Assembly: GCA_020438845.1 (NCBI GenBank)
Contig: JAGQTV010000052.1
Coordinates: 28,395 to 92,394, forward strand
DNA length: 64,000 bases
Direction of reading: 5' to 3'
Origin: Mycobacterium sp.
GTDB lineage: Bacteria; Actinomycetota; Actinomycetes; Mycobacteriales; Mycobacteriaceae
In this document: positions 18,848 to 27,789 of the stretch, piece by piece
Position numbering within the stretch: the first letter of the stretch is position 1
Layout: each line of letters begins with the position of its first letter
Position numbers and translations under genes: made by a program
Notes under the pieces: model-generated
Told to the model about the DNA's origin: nothing
What the model saw: the letters and a program-made list of their open reading frames with translations, nothing else
Databases searched by the model: none

Positions 18848-19711
18848 CTACTCCAGCATGCCGGTCGCAGTTTCCGCGCGGCGTTCGTAGTCGGCTCGGG
18901 CGGTGGTGTCGAGGTCCAGGAAAACCCTGGCGGTGCCCATCTTCGCCGATAGCCAGCGTCGGCCGCGCGGCGGAAGCACGGCCGTTGCGGCGGCGATGAA
19001 TCGCAGCGGGTACGGAACCGAAACCATGGTCTTCGGTTTGTCCAGCGTGCGCAGGACGGCGGCGGCAATGTCCTCGGGTGCCACCGGTGCGGTCAATCCA
19101 CCGGTCTGGGTTCCCGATATCAATTCGGTTCTGGTGAACGTCGGCAGTACGCAGCTGACCTGGACGCCTTGCGGGGCGAACTCGTCGGCCAAAGCGGTGG
19201 ACAGTCCGACAACGGCGAATTTGGTTCCCGCATACACCGCTTGGCCGGGAACGGCGAGCAGTCCTGCCATCGAAGCAATGTTGACGATATGCCCGCTGCG
19301 TCGCTTGACCATCTCCGGCAACACCAGTCGGCATCCGGTGAGTACTCCGTAGAAGTTCACCTCGACCGCTGAACGGAGGGCCTGATCGCTCTGATCAAGG
19401 AAAGGTCCAACCGGCATCACCCCGGCGTTGTTGATCAGTGCATCGATTCGTCCGCCACCGTCGGCCCGGGCCTTGTCCAGGAAAGCGGCGAACGACTGCG
19501 GGTCGGTGACATCGAGCGGATGACCGGACACCGGCCCGAGGTTGCTCAGTTGGGCAACGGCAGACTCGCCGAGGGCGACGTCGCGATCGCCGATGACAAC
19601 CCGGGCGCCGCGGGCCAACAATGCCCGGGCAGTGGCGAAGCCGATACCGCGGGCAGCGCCGGTGATGGCGACGGTCTTCCCCCTGATGTTCTCCCCGCGG
19701 ATGTTCTTCAT
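18848..19711 (-). CDS. Short-chain dehydrogenase/reductase
   Basis: About 287 residues. Classical SDR signs are GAARGIGFA for NAD(P) binding, NNAGVMPVG, the catalytic serine in IVNIASMAG and YAGTKFAV for the Tyr-Lys pair. A C-terminal extension (about 245-287) is basic and amphipathic, as in several mycobacterial SDRs. The start at 19711 (MKNIRGEN) is preferred; an in-frame ATG at 19744 would add 11 residues. Substrate unknown. It ends 5 bp from the stop of the hypothetical gene on the other strand. Confidence 0.85.
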   Translation of the reverse strand: MKNIRGENIRGKTVAITGAARGIGFATARALLARGARVVIGDRDVALGESAVAQLSNLGPVSGHPLDVTDPQSFAAFLDKARADGGGRIDALINNAGVMPVGPFLDQSDQALRSAVEVNFYGVLTGCRLVLPEMVKRRSGHIVNIASMAGLLAVPGQAVYAGTKFAVVGLSTALADEFAPQGVQVSCVLPTFTRTELISGTQTGGLTAPVAPEDIAAAVLRTLDKPKTMVSVPYPLRFIAAATAVLPPRGRRWLSAKMGTARVFLDLDTTARADYERRAETATGMLE

Positions 19712-19773
19712 GGACTCGAACTTTACTGCCGTCAAATTTCGCAAGCGCTTGCCATTGCGTAGGGTGGCGTCTT

Positions 19774-20484
19774 GTGAGCGGAGCAGGCAGACGGGCAGTT
19801 CACTATTTTGCGGTGTTGCTCGCCCTCGTTTTGGCGGCGTGTTCTTCGCCTGAGCAGATGACCCCGGCTCAGCAAGCCGAACTCCCGGGTGATCACGTCG
19901 TCGTCATCGGTGACTCGTACACCATGGGTGCGGAAAACAACGGCAAAGACCCTGACGACTGGCCGGCGATCGTGTGGGATCAGTTGCGCGCCAAGGGCTA
20001 CGACATCCAGCCCACGGTCGTGGGCGAGGGCGGCTCAGGGTATATCCACAAGGGCTACCGGGGCGGCATCTTCGGGGACAAAGTGTCCGCTGTGCAACCC
20101 TCGACCGACCTCGTCGTGTTCTTCGGCGGCGCAAACGACTTGGACATCCCGCCCGATGTCGAGAAGAACAGCGTCAGCCAGACGTTGAAGGCGACCAGGC
20201 TGGCGGCCCCGAAGGCCAAGATATTGATCATCGGCCCGGCATGGCCCCGCGCTGACGCGCCCCCGGAGGTGTGGAAGGTGCGTGACATCCTGCGCGCCGA
20301 GGCGGCTGTTATCGGTGCGAAGTTCGTCGACCCGCTCGCCGAGCGTTGGCTGTGGGATGATCCGAGTCTGATCGGTGCGGACTGGATTCACCCCAATCGG
20401 GCCGGCCAGGAGTATCTGGCGCAGAAGATCTTGCCGCTCATCCAGGCTGAACTACCGCCGCCGACGTCGGAGCCAGCGGGCTGA
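19774..20484 (+). CDS. SGNH/GDSL-hydrolase lipoprotein
   Basis: 236 residues. The signal peptide ends in the lipobox LAAC with Cys23 as the lipid-modified residue. The mature part shows block I GDSYTMGAENN (catalytic Ser), block III GGANDLD and block V DWIHPNRAGQEYL with the Asp/His pair. The enzyme is an exported esterase or lipase of unknown substrate, similar in type to Rv0518. The GTG start at 19774 gives the normal signal-peptide length. Its end converges with the MBL hydrolase gene over 13 bp in which an imperfect 15-bp repeat is visible. Confidence 0.85.
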   Translation: MSGAGRRAVHYFAVLLALVLAACSSPEQMTPAQQAELPGDHVVVIGDSYTMGAENNGKDPDDWPAIVWDQLRAKGYDIQPTVVGEGGSGYIHKGYRGGIFGDKVSAVQPSTDLVVFFGGANDLDIPPDVEKNSVSQTLKATRLAAPKAKILIIGPAWPRADAPPEVWKVRDILRAEAAVIGAKFVDPLAERWLWDDPSLIGADWIHPNRAGQEYLAQKILPLIQAELPPPTSEPAG

Positions 20485-20497
20485 GCAGGCCGGCGGG

Positions 20498-21232
20498 CTA
20501 AGCAGGCTGGGCCTGGCGCACCGCTTCCCGGACCGGTCCGATCCACAGGTCCCCATGGCCGGGGATGAGTTTGTCGGTGTCCGCCGCCGCGAGCGCACCG
20601 AGGCTGTCCAGGTACTGAGCCTCGTCGTGGTTGAACATCTCAGGCAGCACTTGCGGACCGCTCCGTCGGGCCAGGGGGTGGCCGGTGATCAGGGCATCGC
20701 CGGCGACAAGGACGCGACCGATCACGTACGAGCAATGGCCCGCGGTGTGTCCCGGCGTCGGGATGGCCTTCGGTTGCCCGGGCAGTGTCGCAGCGACCTC
20801 CGGCGTCAGGGCTTGGGTGCCCGGAATGCCTTCGCGAACCATGCCGCCCTTGGCCACAGCCTCCAGCGACCACTTCAGCCAACTCGGCCGCCAGGCGTGG
20901 GACAGCACTACCTCCGGCGAAACCTGTTGGAGGTACTCGCGTTTGGCGTGGCCCACCTCATCTGCGTGGCAGTAGACGGGTGTGCCGAGGGTTTTGGCGA
21001 ACCAGATTGCGCTGCCCAGATGGTCGATGTGGGCGTGGGTCAGCACGATGGCGCGAACTTCGTCTGGCCCGAACCCAAGCTCGTCGAGCGATCTCAACAC
21101 ATCGGTGCGGCTGCCCGGGTACCCGGCATCGATCAACAGCACGCCGGTGTCGTCGGTCACCAGCGTCCAATTCACCAGTGGAGTCTGGGATAAATAGACC
21201 TGGTCGGTTACCGCCGTCAGTACCGGAGCCAT
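20498..21232 (-). CDS. Metallo-beta-lactamase-fold hydrolase, Rv0406c homologue
   Basis: A 244-residue MBL-fold protein. The metal-binding motif appears as [10 protein letters not shown] (HxHxDH), with further ligands in [11 protein letters not shown] and an Asp in [11 protein letters not shown]-terminal His (PGHGD) is also conserved. There is no signal peptide, so it is cytosolic. It belongs to the broad glyoxalase II-like group and the substrate is unknown. It is divergent from fgd1 with 23 bp between, as in M. tuberculosis. Confidence 0.88.
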   Translation of the reverse strand: MAPVLTAVTDQVYLSQTPLVNWTLVTDDTGVLLIDAGYPGSRTDVLRSLDELGFGPDEVRAIVLTHAHIDHLGSAIWFAKTLGTPVYCHADEVGHAKREYLQQVSPEVVLSHAWRPSWLKWSLEAVAKGGMVREGIPGTQALTPEVAATLPGQPKAIPTPGHTAGHCSYVIGRVLVAGDALITGHPLARRSGPQVLPEMFNHDEAQYLDSLGALAAADTDKLIPGHGDLWIGPVREAVRQAQPA

Positions 21233-21255
21233 ATCGGCAGTGTAGAAACAGTTAT

Positions 21256-22266
21256 ATGGCGGAACTGAGACTGGGGTACAAGGCGTCGGCCGAGCAGTTC
21301 GGGCCCCGCGAGTTGGTCGAGCTGGGCGTATTGGCTGAACAGCATGGCATGGACAGCGCGACGGTCAGCGACCATTTCCAGCCATGGCGGCACCGGGGAG
21401 GTCATGCGCCGTTTTCGCTTGCCTGGATGACCGCGGTCGGCGAGCGCACCAAGCGCATCACGCTGGGCACTTCGGTTTTGACGCCGACGTTCCGATACAA
21501 CCCCGCGGTGATCGCTCAGGCCTTCGCGACCATGGCCTGCCTGTATCCGGGAAGGATTTTCCTCGGGGTCGGCACCGGGGAGGCGCTCAACGAGGTCGCC
21601 ACCGGGTTCACCGGCGAGTGGCCCGAGTTCAAAGAACGTTTCGCCCGGTTACGCGAGTCGGTCCGTCTGATGCGCGAGCTGTGGTCCGGCGGACGGGTGG
21701 ACTTCAGCGGGGAGTACTACCACCTGAAAGGAGCGTCGATCTACGATGTGCCCGACGGTGGGGTTCCGGTGTACGTCGCGGCCGGTGGGCCGGCGGTGGC
21801 CAAATATGCAGGTCGGGCGGGCGATGGGTTCATCTGCACGTCCGGCAAGGGCGAAGAGCTCTACGTCGAGAAATTGCTGCCCGCGGTGCGGGAGGGCGCC
21901 GCGGCCGCCGAGCGTGACGTCGAGGCCATCGACAAGATGATCGAGATCAAGATCTCTTACGACACCGACTACGAGACCGCCCTGAACAACACCAGGTTCT
22001 GGGCGCCGCTGTCGCTGACGCCGGAACAGAAGCACAGCGTGCACGACCCGATGGAGATGGAGCGGCTGGCCGACGAACTGCCCATCGAGCAGGTTGCCCG
22101 CCGGTGGATCGTCTCCGCCGACCCTGATGAGGCGGTTGCGAAGGTGGCCGAGTACCTGGGCTACGGGCTCAACCACCTGGTCTTCCATGCACCAGGGTCC
22201 GACCAGAGGCGCTTCCTGGAGTTGTTCGAACGCGACCTGCTGCCGCGCCTGCGAAAACTTGGTTAG
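21256..22266 (+). CDS. fgd1: F420-dependent glucose-6-phosphate dehydrogenase
   Basis: 336 residues, the exact usual length of Fgd1. The enzyme oxidises glucose-6-phosphate with coenzyme F420 and is the main source of F420H2 in mycobacteria. The N-terminus [17 protein letters not shown] and the internal motifs [27 protein letters not shown] and [10 protein letters not shown] match the luciferase-like F420 family. Position between the MBL hydrolase and pta matches Rv0407. No Shine-Dalgarno is visible ahead of the ATG and the divergent gene starts 23 bp away, so a leaderless transcript is likely (inference). Confidence 0.97.
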   Translation: MAELRLGYKASAEQFGPRELVELGVLAEQHGMDSATVSDHFQPWRHRGGHAPFSLAWMTAVGERTKRITLGTSVLTPTFRYNPAVIAQAFATMACLYPGRIFLGVGTGEALNEVATGFTGEWPEFKERFARLRESVRLMRELWSGGRVDFSGEYYHLKGASIYDVPDGGVPVYVAAGGPAVAKYAGRAGDGFICTSGKGEELYVEKLLPAVREGAAAAERDVEAIDKMIEIKISYDTDYETALNNTRFWAPLSLTPEQKHSVHDPMEMERLADELPIEQVARRWIVSADPDEAVAKVAEYLGYGLNHLVFHAPGSDQRRFLELFERDLLPRLRKLG

Positions 22267-22274
22267 CTGTCGGC

Positions 22275-24338
22275 GTGACAACGGCGACGTCGATCTACAT
22301 CGCCTCCCCGGAGGGGGAGACCGGTAAGTCCACCATCGCGCTGGGCCTCTTGCGCCGGCTGGCTGCATTGGTTCCGAGAGTCGGGGTTTTCAGGCCGATA
22401 ACCCGACGGGAGGACCGCGACTACATCCTCGACCTGCTGCTGTCGCAATGCGATTCGGGCCTGTCCTATGAGCAGTGCGCGGGAGTGAGCTACCAGCGAT
22501 TGCACCAAGACCCCGACGGTGCGATCACCGATATCGTCGACCGCTATCACGCGGTGGCCGACCTGTGCGATGCGATGGTGATAGTGGGTTCTGACTTCAC
22601 CGATGTCGCATCGCCGACTGAACTCGCTGTCAATGCGCGCATCGCCGCCAATCTTGGTGCGCCGGTGCTGCTGTCGGTGCGAGCCACCCGCCGCACGCCG
22701 GCGGAAATCGCCGACGTCATCGAACTGTCCCTGTGTGAGCTTGGTCACCAGCACACCCATACGGCCGCGGTGGTGGCCAACCGCTGTGAGCGGGACAAGA
22801 TGGCTGCCGTCCAAGCAGCATGTGCCGACCTGGGTCCACCGGTCTACGTGCTGCCCGAAGAGCCGCTACTCGTGGCGCCGACGGTGGCTGAATTGGCGGC
22901 AGCAATCGACGGCGTCCTGGTTCACGGCGATCCCTCGCTGATGTCCCGGGAGGTACAGGACATGATGGCGGCGGGGATGACAGCCGAGCATGTGCTGGAG
23001 CGGCTTACCGAAGGCGTTGCCGTCGTCACGCCGGGGGACCGTTCCGATGTTGTCATGGCGGTCGCTGGAGCTCATGCCGCCAAGGGTTTTCCCTCGTTAT
23101 CGGCGATCATCCTCAACGGAGGTCTGCCGCTGCACCGCGAGGTTGCCCGCCTGGTGACCGGCATCGGACTGCGGTTGCCGATCGTCGCCACCGAATTGCG
23201 CACCTTCGAGACCGCCACCGCGATGGCCAACACCCATGGCCGGGTGACCGCAGCGTCGCGACGCAAGATCGACACCGCGATCGAACTGGTTCAGCGCTAC
23301 GTCGACGTGGACGATCTGATCGCCCAACTTGCGATTCCGATCCCGACTGTCACCACGCCGCAGATGTTCACCTACCAGTTGATGGAGCGCGCGCGGGCCG
23401 ACCGTCAGCGCATCGTGTTGCCGGAGGGCGATGATGACCGAATCCTGCAGGCCGCCGGTCGGCTGTTGCTGAGAGGAGTGGCCGACCTGACCATCCTGGG
23501 CGAGGAGTCTGCAGTTCGTACCAGGGCAGGTGAGTTGGGTGTCGACCTCGACGGAGCAACCATCATCAACCCGGAGACCAGCGAGTTGGTCGAGGAATTT
23601 GCCGTCCAGTACGCCCAACTGCGTAGGCACAAGGGAGTGACGCTCGAACACGCCCGTGAGATCGTCCAGGACGTTTCCTATTTCGGCACGATGTTGGTGC
23701 ACAACGACATTGTCGACGGCATGGTGTCCGGAGCGGCCCACACCACGGCCCATACCGTCCGACCGGCCTTCGAGATCATCAAAACCCAACCGGATTGCTG
23801 CACGGTGTCGAGCATCTTCTTGATGTGCCTCAGCGACCGGGTGCTGGCCTACGGCGACTGCGCGATCGTTCCGGACCCCACCGCCGAGGAACTCGCCGAT
23901 ATCGCGATCAGTTCGGCCCGCACCGCTGCACAGTTCGGAATCGACCCGCGGGTGGCGATGCTCTCGTATTCCACGGGTGACTCTGGAAGCGGTGCAGGGG
24001 TCGACAAGGTAAGGACTGCAACCGAACTCGTACGACAACGCGAACCCGACCTGCTGGTCGAGGGTCCGATCCAGTACGACGCCGCGGTCGACCCGATCGT
24101 GGCGGAAGCGAAGATGCCCGGGTCGCTTGTCGCAGGCAAGGCGACCGTGCTCATCTTCCCGGACCTCAACACCGGCAACAACACCTACAAGGCGGTGCAA
24201 CGCAGTGCGGGGGCGGTGGCGATCGGCCCGGTGCTGCAAGGTTTGAACAAACCGGTGAACGATCTGTCTCGCGGCGCTCTGGTCGACGACATCGTCAATA
24301 CCGTTGCCATTACCGCGATCCAAGCTCAGGGGTCCTGA
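22275..24338 (+). CDS. pta: Phosphate acetyltransferase, long form
   Basis: 687 residues: an N-terminal BioD-like P-loop domain ([15 protein letters not shown]), a central DRTGG-type domain (about 200-330) and a C-terminal catalytic phosphotransacetylase domain (about 365-687) with [17 protein letters not shown] and [16 protein letters not shown]. It converts acetyl-CoA and phosphate to acetyl phosphate. The start is GTG 22275. The stop codon overlaps the ATG of ackA (TGATG), so the two are translationally coupled. Gene order fgd1-pta-ackA is as in M. tuberculosis. Confidence 0.95.
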   Translation: MTTATSIYIASPEGETGKSTIALGLLRRLAALVPRVGVFRPITRREDRDYILDLLLSQCDSGLSYEQCAGVSYQRLHQDPDGAITDIVDRYHAVADLCDAMVIVGSDFTDVASPTELAVNARIAANLGAPVLLSVRATRRTPAEIADVIELSLCELGHQHTHTAAVVANRCERDKMAAVQAACADLGPPVYVLPEEPLLVAPTVAELAAAIDGVLVHGDPSLMSREVQDMMAAGMTAEHVLERLTEGVAVVTPGDRSDVVMAVAGAHAAKGFPSLSAIILNGGLPLHREVARLVTGIGLRLPIVATELRTFETATAMANTHGRVTAASRRKIDTAIELVQRYVDVDDLIAQLAIPIPTVTTPQMFTYQLMERARADRQRIVLPEGDDDRILQAAGRLLLRGVADLTILGEESAVRTRAGELGVDLDGATIINPETSELVEEFAVQYAQLRRHKGVTLEHAREIVQDVSYFGTMLVHNDIVDGMVSGAAHTTAHTVRPAFEIIKTQPDCCTVSSIFLMCLSDRVLAYGDCAIVPDPTAEELADIAISSARTAAQFGIDPRVAMLSYSTGDSGSGAGVDKVRTATELVRQREPDLLVEGPIQYDAAVDPIVAEAKMPGSLVAGKATVLIFPDLNTGNNTYKAVQRSAGAVAIGPVLQGLNKPVNDLSRGALVDDIVNTVAITAIQAQGS

Positions 24339-25525
24339 TGCCTACGACGGTTTTGGTGCTCAACTCCGGATCCTCGTCGCTGAAATATCAACTGGTGCAG
24401 CCGGTAACCGGTGAATCGTTGTTCGACGGGATCGTCGAACGGATCGGCGAGGAAACGTCGCGGGCCAAGCTGAACATCGCCGGCGAGCGGATCGTTCGCG
24501 AGGGGCCGGTGCCGGATCACGAAGCCGCACTGCTGCTGGCCTTCGACCTGGTGGCCGAGACCGGGCGGAGCCTGGGCGGGCTGGGGTTGGTGGCGGTGGG
24601 CCACCGGGTCGTGCACGGTGGACCGAACCTGTACCGGCCGACGGTCGTGGACGACGCGTTGCTCGATGAGCTTCGGGAATTGGCGCCGTTGGCACCACTG
24701 CACAATCCGCCCGCGGTGCTGGGCATCGAGGTGGCCCGCAAACTGCTTCCTGATCTTCCGCACATCGCGGTCTTCGACACGGCGTTCTTCCACGACCTCC
24801 CTGCGGCGTCGTCCACCTATGCCATCGACCGGGATGTGGCCGCCCGGTGGAAGATACGGCGCTACGGATTCCACGGGACGTCACACGATTACGTCAGCCG
24901 CCGAGCCGCAGATTTCCTGGGTTCCCCGGTCACCTCGTTGAACCAAATCGTGCTGCACCTCGGTAATGGCGCCTCGGCGTCGGCGATCGCCGCCGGCCGG
25001 CCGGTGGACACCTCCATGGGCATGACGCCGATGGAGGGTCTGGTGATGGGCAGCCGGTCCGGAGACGTAGACCCGGGCATCATCAGCTATCTGTGGCGCG
25101 AGGCGGGGATGGGGGTCGATGAAATCGAGACCATGCTCAACCGGCGTTCCGGGATGCTGGGGTTGTCCGGCGACGTCGACCTGCGCGAGATCCAGCGGCG
25201 TATCGACTCCGGTGACGAGGTGGCTTTGCGGGCCTATCAGGTGTATATCCACCGCTTGCGCAAATACGTCGGTGCCTACTTGGCCGTGTTGGGGCATGTC
25301 GACGCCATCAGCTTCACAGCGGGCGTTGGCGAAAACCAGGCGGCGGTTCGCCGTGACGCGCTGAGCGGGCTGGGTCGTTTCGGTATCGAGATCGACGAAG
25401 ACCTCAACGCCAGCCCCTCACGGGAGCCGCGGCGCATTTCGACGGATAGATCGGCGACCGCTGTGCTGGTGATTCCGACCGACGAGGAGCTTGCCATCGC
25501 GCAGGCCTGCATGACGGTGGTGTAG
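24338..25525 (+). CDS. ackA: Acetate kinase
   Basis: 395 residues. Acetokinase signatures are [13 protein letters not shown] at the N-terminus, VGHRVVHGG, the catalytic-Asp region [23 protein letters not shown] and [10 protein letters not shown]. It makes ATP and acetate from acetyl phosphate or the reverse. The start ATG overlaps the pta stop. In M. tuberculosis the next gene is pknG on the other strand; here seven other genes (25621-33186) lie between. Confidence 0.95.
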   Translation: MPTTVLVLNSGSSSLKYQLVQPVTGESLFDGIVERIGEETSRAKLNIAGERIVREGPVPDHEAALLLAFDLVAETGRSLGGLGLVAVGHRVVHGGPNLYRPTVVDDALLDELRELAPLAPLHNPPAVLGIEVARKLLPDLPHIAVFDTAFFHDLPAASSTYAIDRDVAARWKIRRYGFHGTSHDYVSRRAADFLGSPVTSLNQIVLHLGNGASASAIAAGRPVDTSMGMTPMEGLVMGSRSGDVDPGIISYLWREAGMGVDEIETMLNRRSGMLGLSGDVDLREIQRRIDSGDEVALRAYQVYIHRLRKYVGAYLAVLGHVDAISFTAGVGENQAAVRRDALSGLGRFGIEIDEDLNASPSREPRRISTDRSATAVLVIPTDEELAIAQACMTVV

Positions 25526-25620
25526 CCCACATGGAACCGACGGGAGCACCATCGAAGGGCTCCGGGTAACTCCAGTTCCCGGTAGTCTCACGCCGTTCGA
25601 CGACACCGAGGAGTGGCCAA

Positions 25621-26676
25621 ATGTGCACAGGAATTCGTCTGACGGCCGCCAACGGCGACGTCGTATATGCGCGGACGATGGAGTTCGATACCGAGCTGCC
25701 GGGGTTGATCGGTTACGTCCCCCGCGGGCAGGAGTTTTTCGGTGATACAAACTCCGGAGCCGACGGGATGAGGTGGACCAACAAGTACGGTTTCGGCGGC
25801 AACGTGGGAATCCTCGGCGGGAACCACTCGCTGGGTTCCGATGGGATAAACGAGAAGGGCCTCGTGGCAGGTGTTTTCAACCTCCCCGGGTTCACCGAGT
25901 TCTCACCGATTTCGGACACCAATCGGACGAAAGCGATCGCCAGTTGGCAGATGGTGCTCTATCTGCTCGGCAACTGCGAAACGACCGACGAAGCCGAGGA
26001 GGCTCTGCTGTCCGGCGAGGTCGTCGTCGTCGACACCGAATTCCCTTTCACGCCCACGACGAAAGGGCAGCTGCCGCTTCACCTGCGCGTCGGCGACTCC
26101 GGCGGTAGGACGATCGTCTGCGAATGGCACACTCCGAATCAGCCTCCGACGATCACCGAGTCACCAAGCGGCTGTGTCACGAATCCGCCGGGCTTCGATT
26201 TTCACCTGAACAACTGGGAGCACTACAAATCCCTCTCCCCGTACAACCCGTTCGGTCCGATCACGGCCGGCGGCTCTCAGACTTACAAGATCACCATGGG
26301 GAACGGCTATGTCGGCATGCCAGGCGGTAGCAACTCGCCGGACCGCTTCATCCGCGCCAGCCTTTACTCGCGTGATGCCTACGCAGCCGCGACCGGCGCC
26401 GATGCAGTCTGGACGGCCTGGCACATAATGAATAACTTCGACGTGCCGCGCGGAATTATGCGTAACGTCACCGACACCGGCATTGAGTCGACGGAATACA
26501 CGCTCTGGACCAGCGTCGCTGACACGAAGAACCTCAAGTACTACTTCCGCGTCTATGAGAACCCCGCTATCTACGAACTCGATCTCAAAGATCAGGACCC
26601 CTCCGGCACTACCGTGCTGATCGATGACAGGCCCACCACCGCGCCGATTGTCACTGTTCCAGTGCGGTTCACGTAA
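25621..26676 (+). CDS. Choloylglycine hydrolase family (linear amide C-N hydrolase)
   Basis: A 351-residue Ntn-hydrolase. Removal of Met1 would expose Cys2 (MCTGI) as the nucleophile, and Arg18 in YARTMEFD is the expected second catalytic residue. Further on are NEKGLVAGVFN and NSPDRF, the latter placing the later conserved arginine. The family includes bile salt hydrolases, penicillin V acylases and quorum-quenching acyl-homoserine lactone acylases. There is no signal peptide, so it should be cytosolic. GAGGAG sits shortly before the ATG. Codon use seems less GC-biased than in its neighbours (for example AATGAATAACTTC near 26430), which may mean acquisition. The substrate cannot be chosen from the sequence. 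Confidence 0.85.
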   Translation: MCTGIRLTAANGDVVYARTMEFDTELPGLIGYVPRGQEFFGDTNSGADGMRWTNKYGFGGNVGILGGNHSLGSDGINEKGLVAGVFNLPGFTEFSPISDTNRTKAIASWQMVLYLLGNCETTDEAEEALLSGEVVVVDTEFPFTPTTKGQLPLHLRVGDSGGRTIVCEWHTPNQPPTITESPSGCVTNPPGFDFHLNNWEHYKSLSPYNPFGPITAGGSQTYKITMGNGYVGMPGGSNSPDRFIRASLYSRDAYAAATGADAVWTAWHIMNNFDVPRGIMRNVTDTGIESTEYTLWTSVADTKNLKYYFRVYENPAIYELDLKDQDPSGTTVLIDDRPTTAPIVTVPVRFT

Positions 26677-26754
26677 ATGGACTGACTGAACTTCCCCCGT
26701 GCAGTTCCAGGTTTGCCGGGGTTACACCACTGCCTCCACCGAAATCGATTGCCG

Positions 26755-26789
26755 CAGCGGCGCGCCCGCGGTTGCGGGGCGCGCCGCTG
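26755..26789. terminator. Bidirectional hairpin between two convergent genes
   Basis: A perfect 13-bp inverted repeat (arm CAGCGGCGCGCCC at 26755-26767, matching arm 26777-26789) with a 9-nt loop lies between the stop codons at 26676 and 26806. No U tract follows on either strand, as is usual for mycobacterial terminators. It should end both the hydrolase transcript and the dab operon transcript. Confidence 0.75.
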
Positions 26790-26805
26790 GCCTGGGTGGC
26801 TGCGG

Positions 26806-27414
26806 CTAGACACACTCCAGTAGTGAGTCGCTGGGCTCACCGAGCGCGCCGACTGTAGCGTGGGCCGATATGCGGCCCTGGTGATCGGTTGTGGCGCATA
26901 CGATTCCGCACCTTCCGGCATCGACTCTCCCGGCGATCAAGGGTGAGTGCTCCAGCAACGACATCCCGACTGAGACGACGTGGGCCGAGCTGAGTTCCGC
27001 GGCGGTGGTGGCAGGTGTGGGCAGCCGCAGGATCGAGGACAGAGCCTGTTCGATGGTAAGCCTGCTGGCCCCGTTGGGGAGTTCCGCGTTCTGCCAGGCC
27101 CGTAACGCTGCGCGCATGGCCGTGCACTCTTGGTGGCCTAGTATGACGATCAGCGGAGTATTCAGGTTGTCGACGGCGTGCTCCAATGTTGCGAGCACCC
27201 CGGTGTCGACGACGTGGCCCCATGTGCTTACGTCGAGCAGTGCACCCTGGCTCTGGCCGAACACCATCTCGCTGGAGAGGTGGGTATCCGCACAGCGGAA
27301 TACTGCGGCTACCGGGGCGCCCTGGTGCACGGACTTATGCCGTGCCCGCTTCCGGATGGAGGGCACTTCGTTACCTGCGCGCAGTTGTTGCCAGATGCTC
27401 ATTGGGTTGGACAT
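26806..27414 (-). CDS. Beta-carbonic-anhydrase-like protein with an altered Asp-Arg dyad
   Basis: 202 residues with the beta-carbonic-anhydrase fold signature. Expected zinc ligands are present: Cys41 (FRCADTH), His94 and Cys97 (ILGHQECTAM); the ligand or switch Asp43 is also kept. The Arg that normally pairs with this Asp (CxDSR) is replaced by His45, and the usual HxxCG is HQECT. STWGHVVDTGVLATLEHA matches the TAGH-containing stretch of active enzymes. It follows the PII-like gene by 39 bp with AGAAAGG upstream of the ATG, as the last gene of the dab operon. It may hydrate CO2 poorly, sense bicarbonate, or work with DabA; which is not known. Confidence 0.8.
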   Translation of the reverse strand: MSNPMSIWQQLRAGNEVPSIRKRARHKSVHQGAPVAAVFRCADTHLSSEMVFGQSQGALLDVSTWGHVVDTGVLATLEHAVDNLNTPLIVILGHQECTAMRAALRAWQNAELPNGASRLTIEQALSSILRLPTPATTAAELSSAHVVSVGMSLLEHSPLIAGRVDAGRCGIVCATTDHQGRISAHATVGALGEPSDSLLECV

Positions 27415-27453
27415 GTCGGTGAACCTTTCTGTGATCAGTTGAACTATCGGTGA

Positions 27454-27789
27454 TTAGGAGAAGTAGTCGGGCCGGCTGACGTAGGTCTCGGTTGCGAACA
27501 TCACCCCCGACGATGCGTCCAGCAGGGGGCGCAGACCGGCGAGTAGGGCGTCCGCCTTGGCTTCGGGGATGACGGTGATGAGCAGTTCCAGGGTCGCCTG
27601 CTGGTTGAACAGCAGACGGCCTTGGTGGTAGCCGCGGTGGCCGAGTCCGGAGACACCAGACAAGCTGGTGAAGCCGGTCGCGCCGACGCTCTGGATGAGA
27701 TCACGTACTGCCGGTGCGTCGCTGCCGGCTACGACGACCTCGATCTTGATCATCTTCGTCAGCGCCTTGCTCATGGTCGGTGTGGTCAT
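27454..27789 (-). CDS. PII-like (GlnB-fold) small signalling protein
   Basis: 111 residues with the ferredoxin-like PII pattern: strand TKMIKIEVVVAG, helix AVRDLIQSVGATG, a glycine-rich T-loop region (SGVSGLGHRGYHQG), a strand LELLITVIPEAKADALLAGL and a C-terminal extension (FATETYVSRPDYFS). It lacks the classical PII uridylylation motif. It resembles the PII-like proteins encoded with bicarbonate transporters and DAB operons (SbtB/CPII type), which bind nucleotides or bicarbonate and adjust transport. Its ATG overlaps the dabA stop (ATGA) behind AAGGAG, so it should be made in a fixed ratio with DabA. Confidence 0.8.
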   Translation of the reverse strand: MTTPTMSKALTKMIKIEVVVAGSDAPAVRDLIQSVGATGFTSLSGVSGLGHRGYHQGRLLFNQQATLELLITVIPEAKADALLAGLRPLLDASSGVMFATETYVSRPDYFS

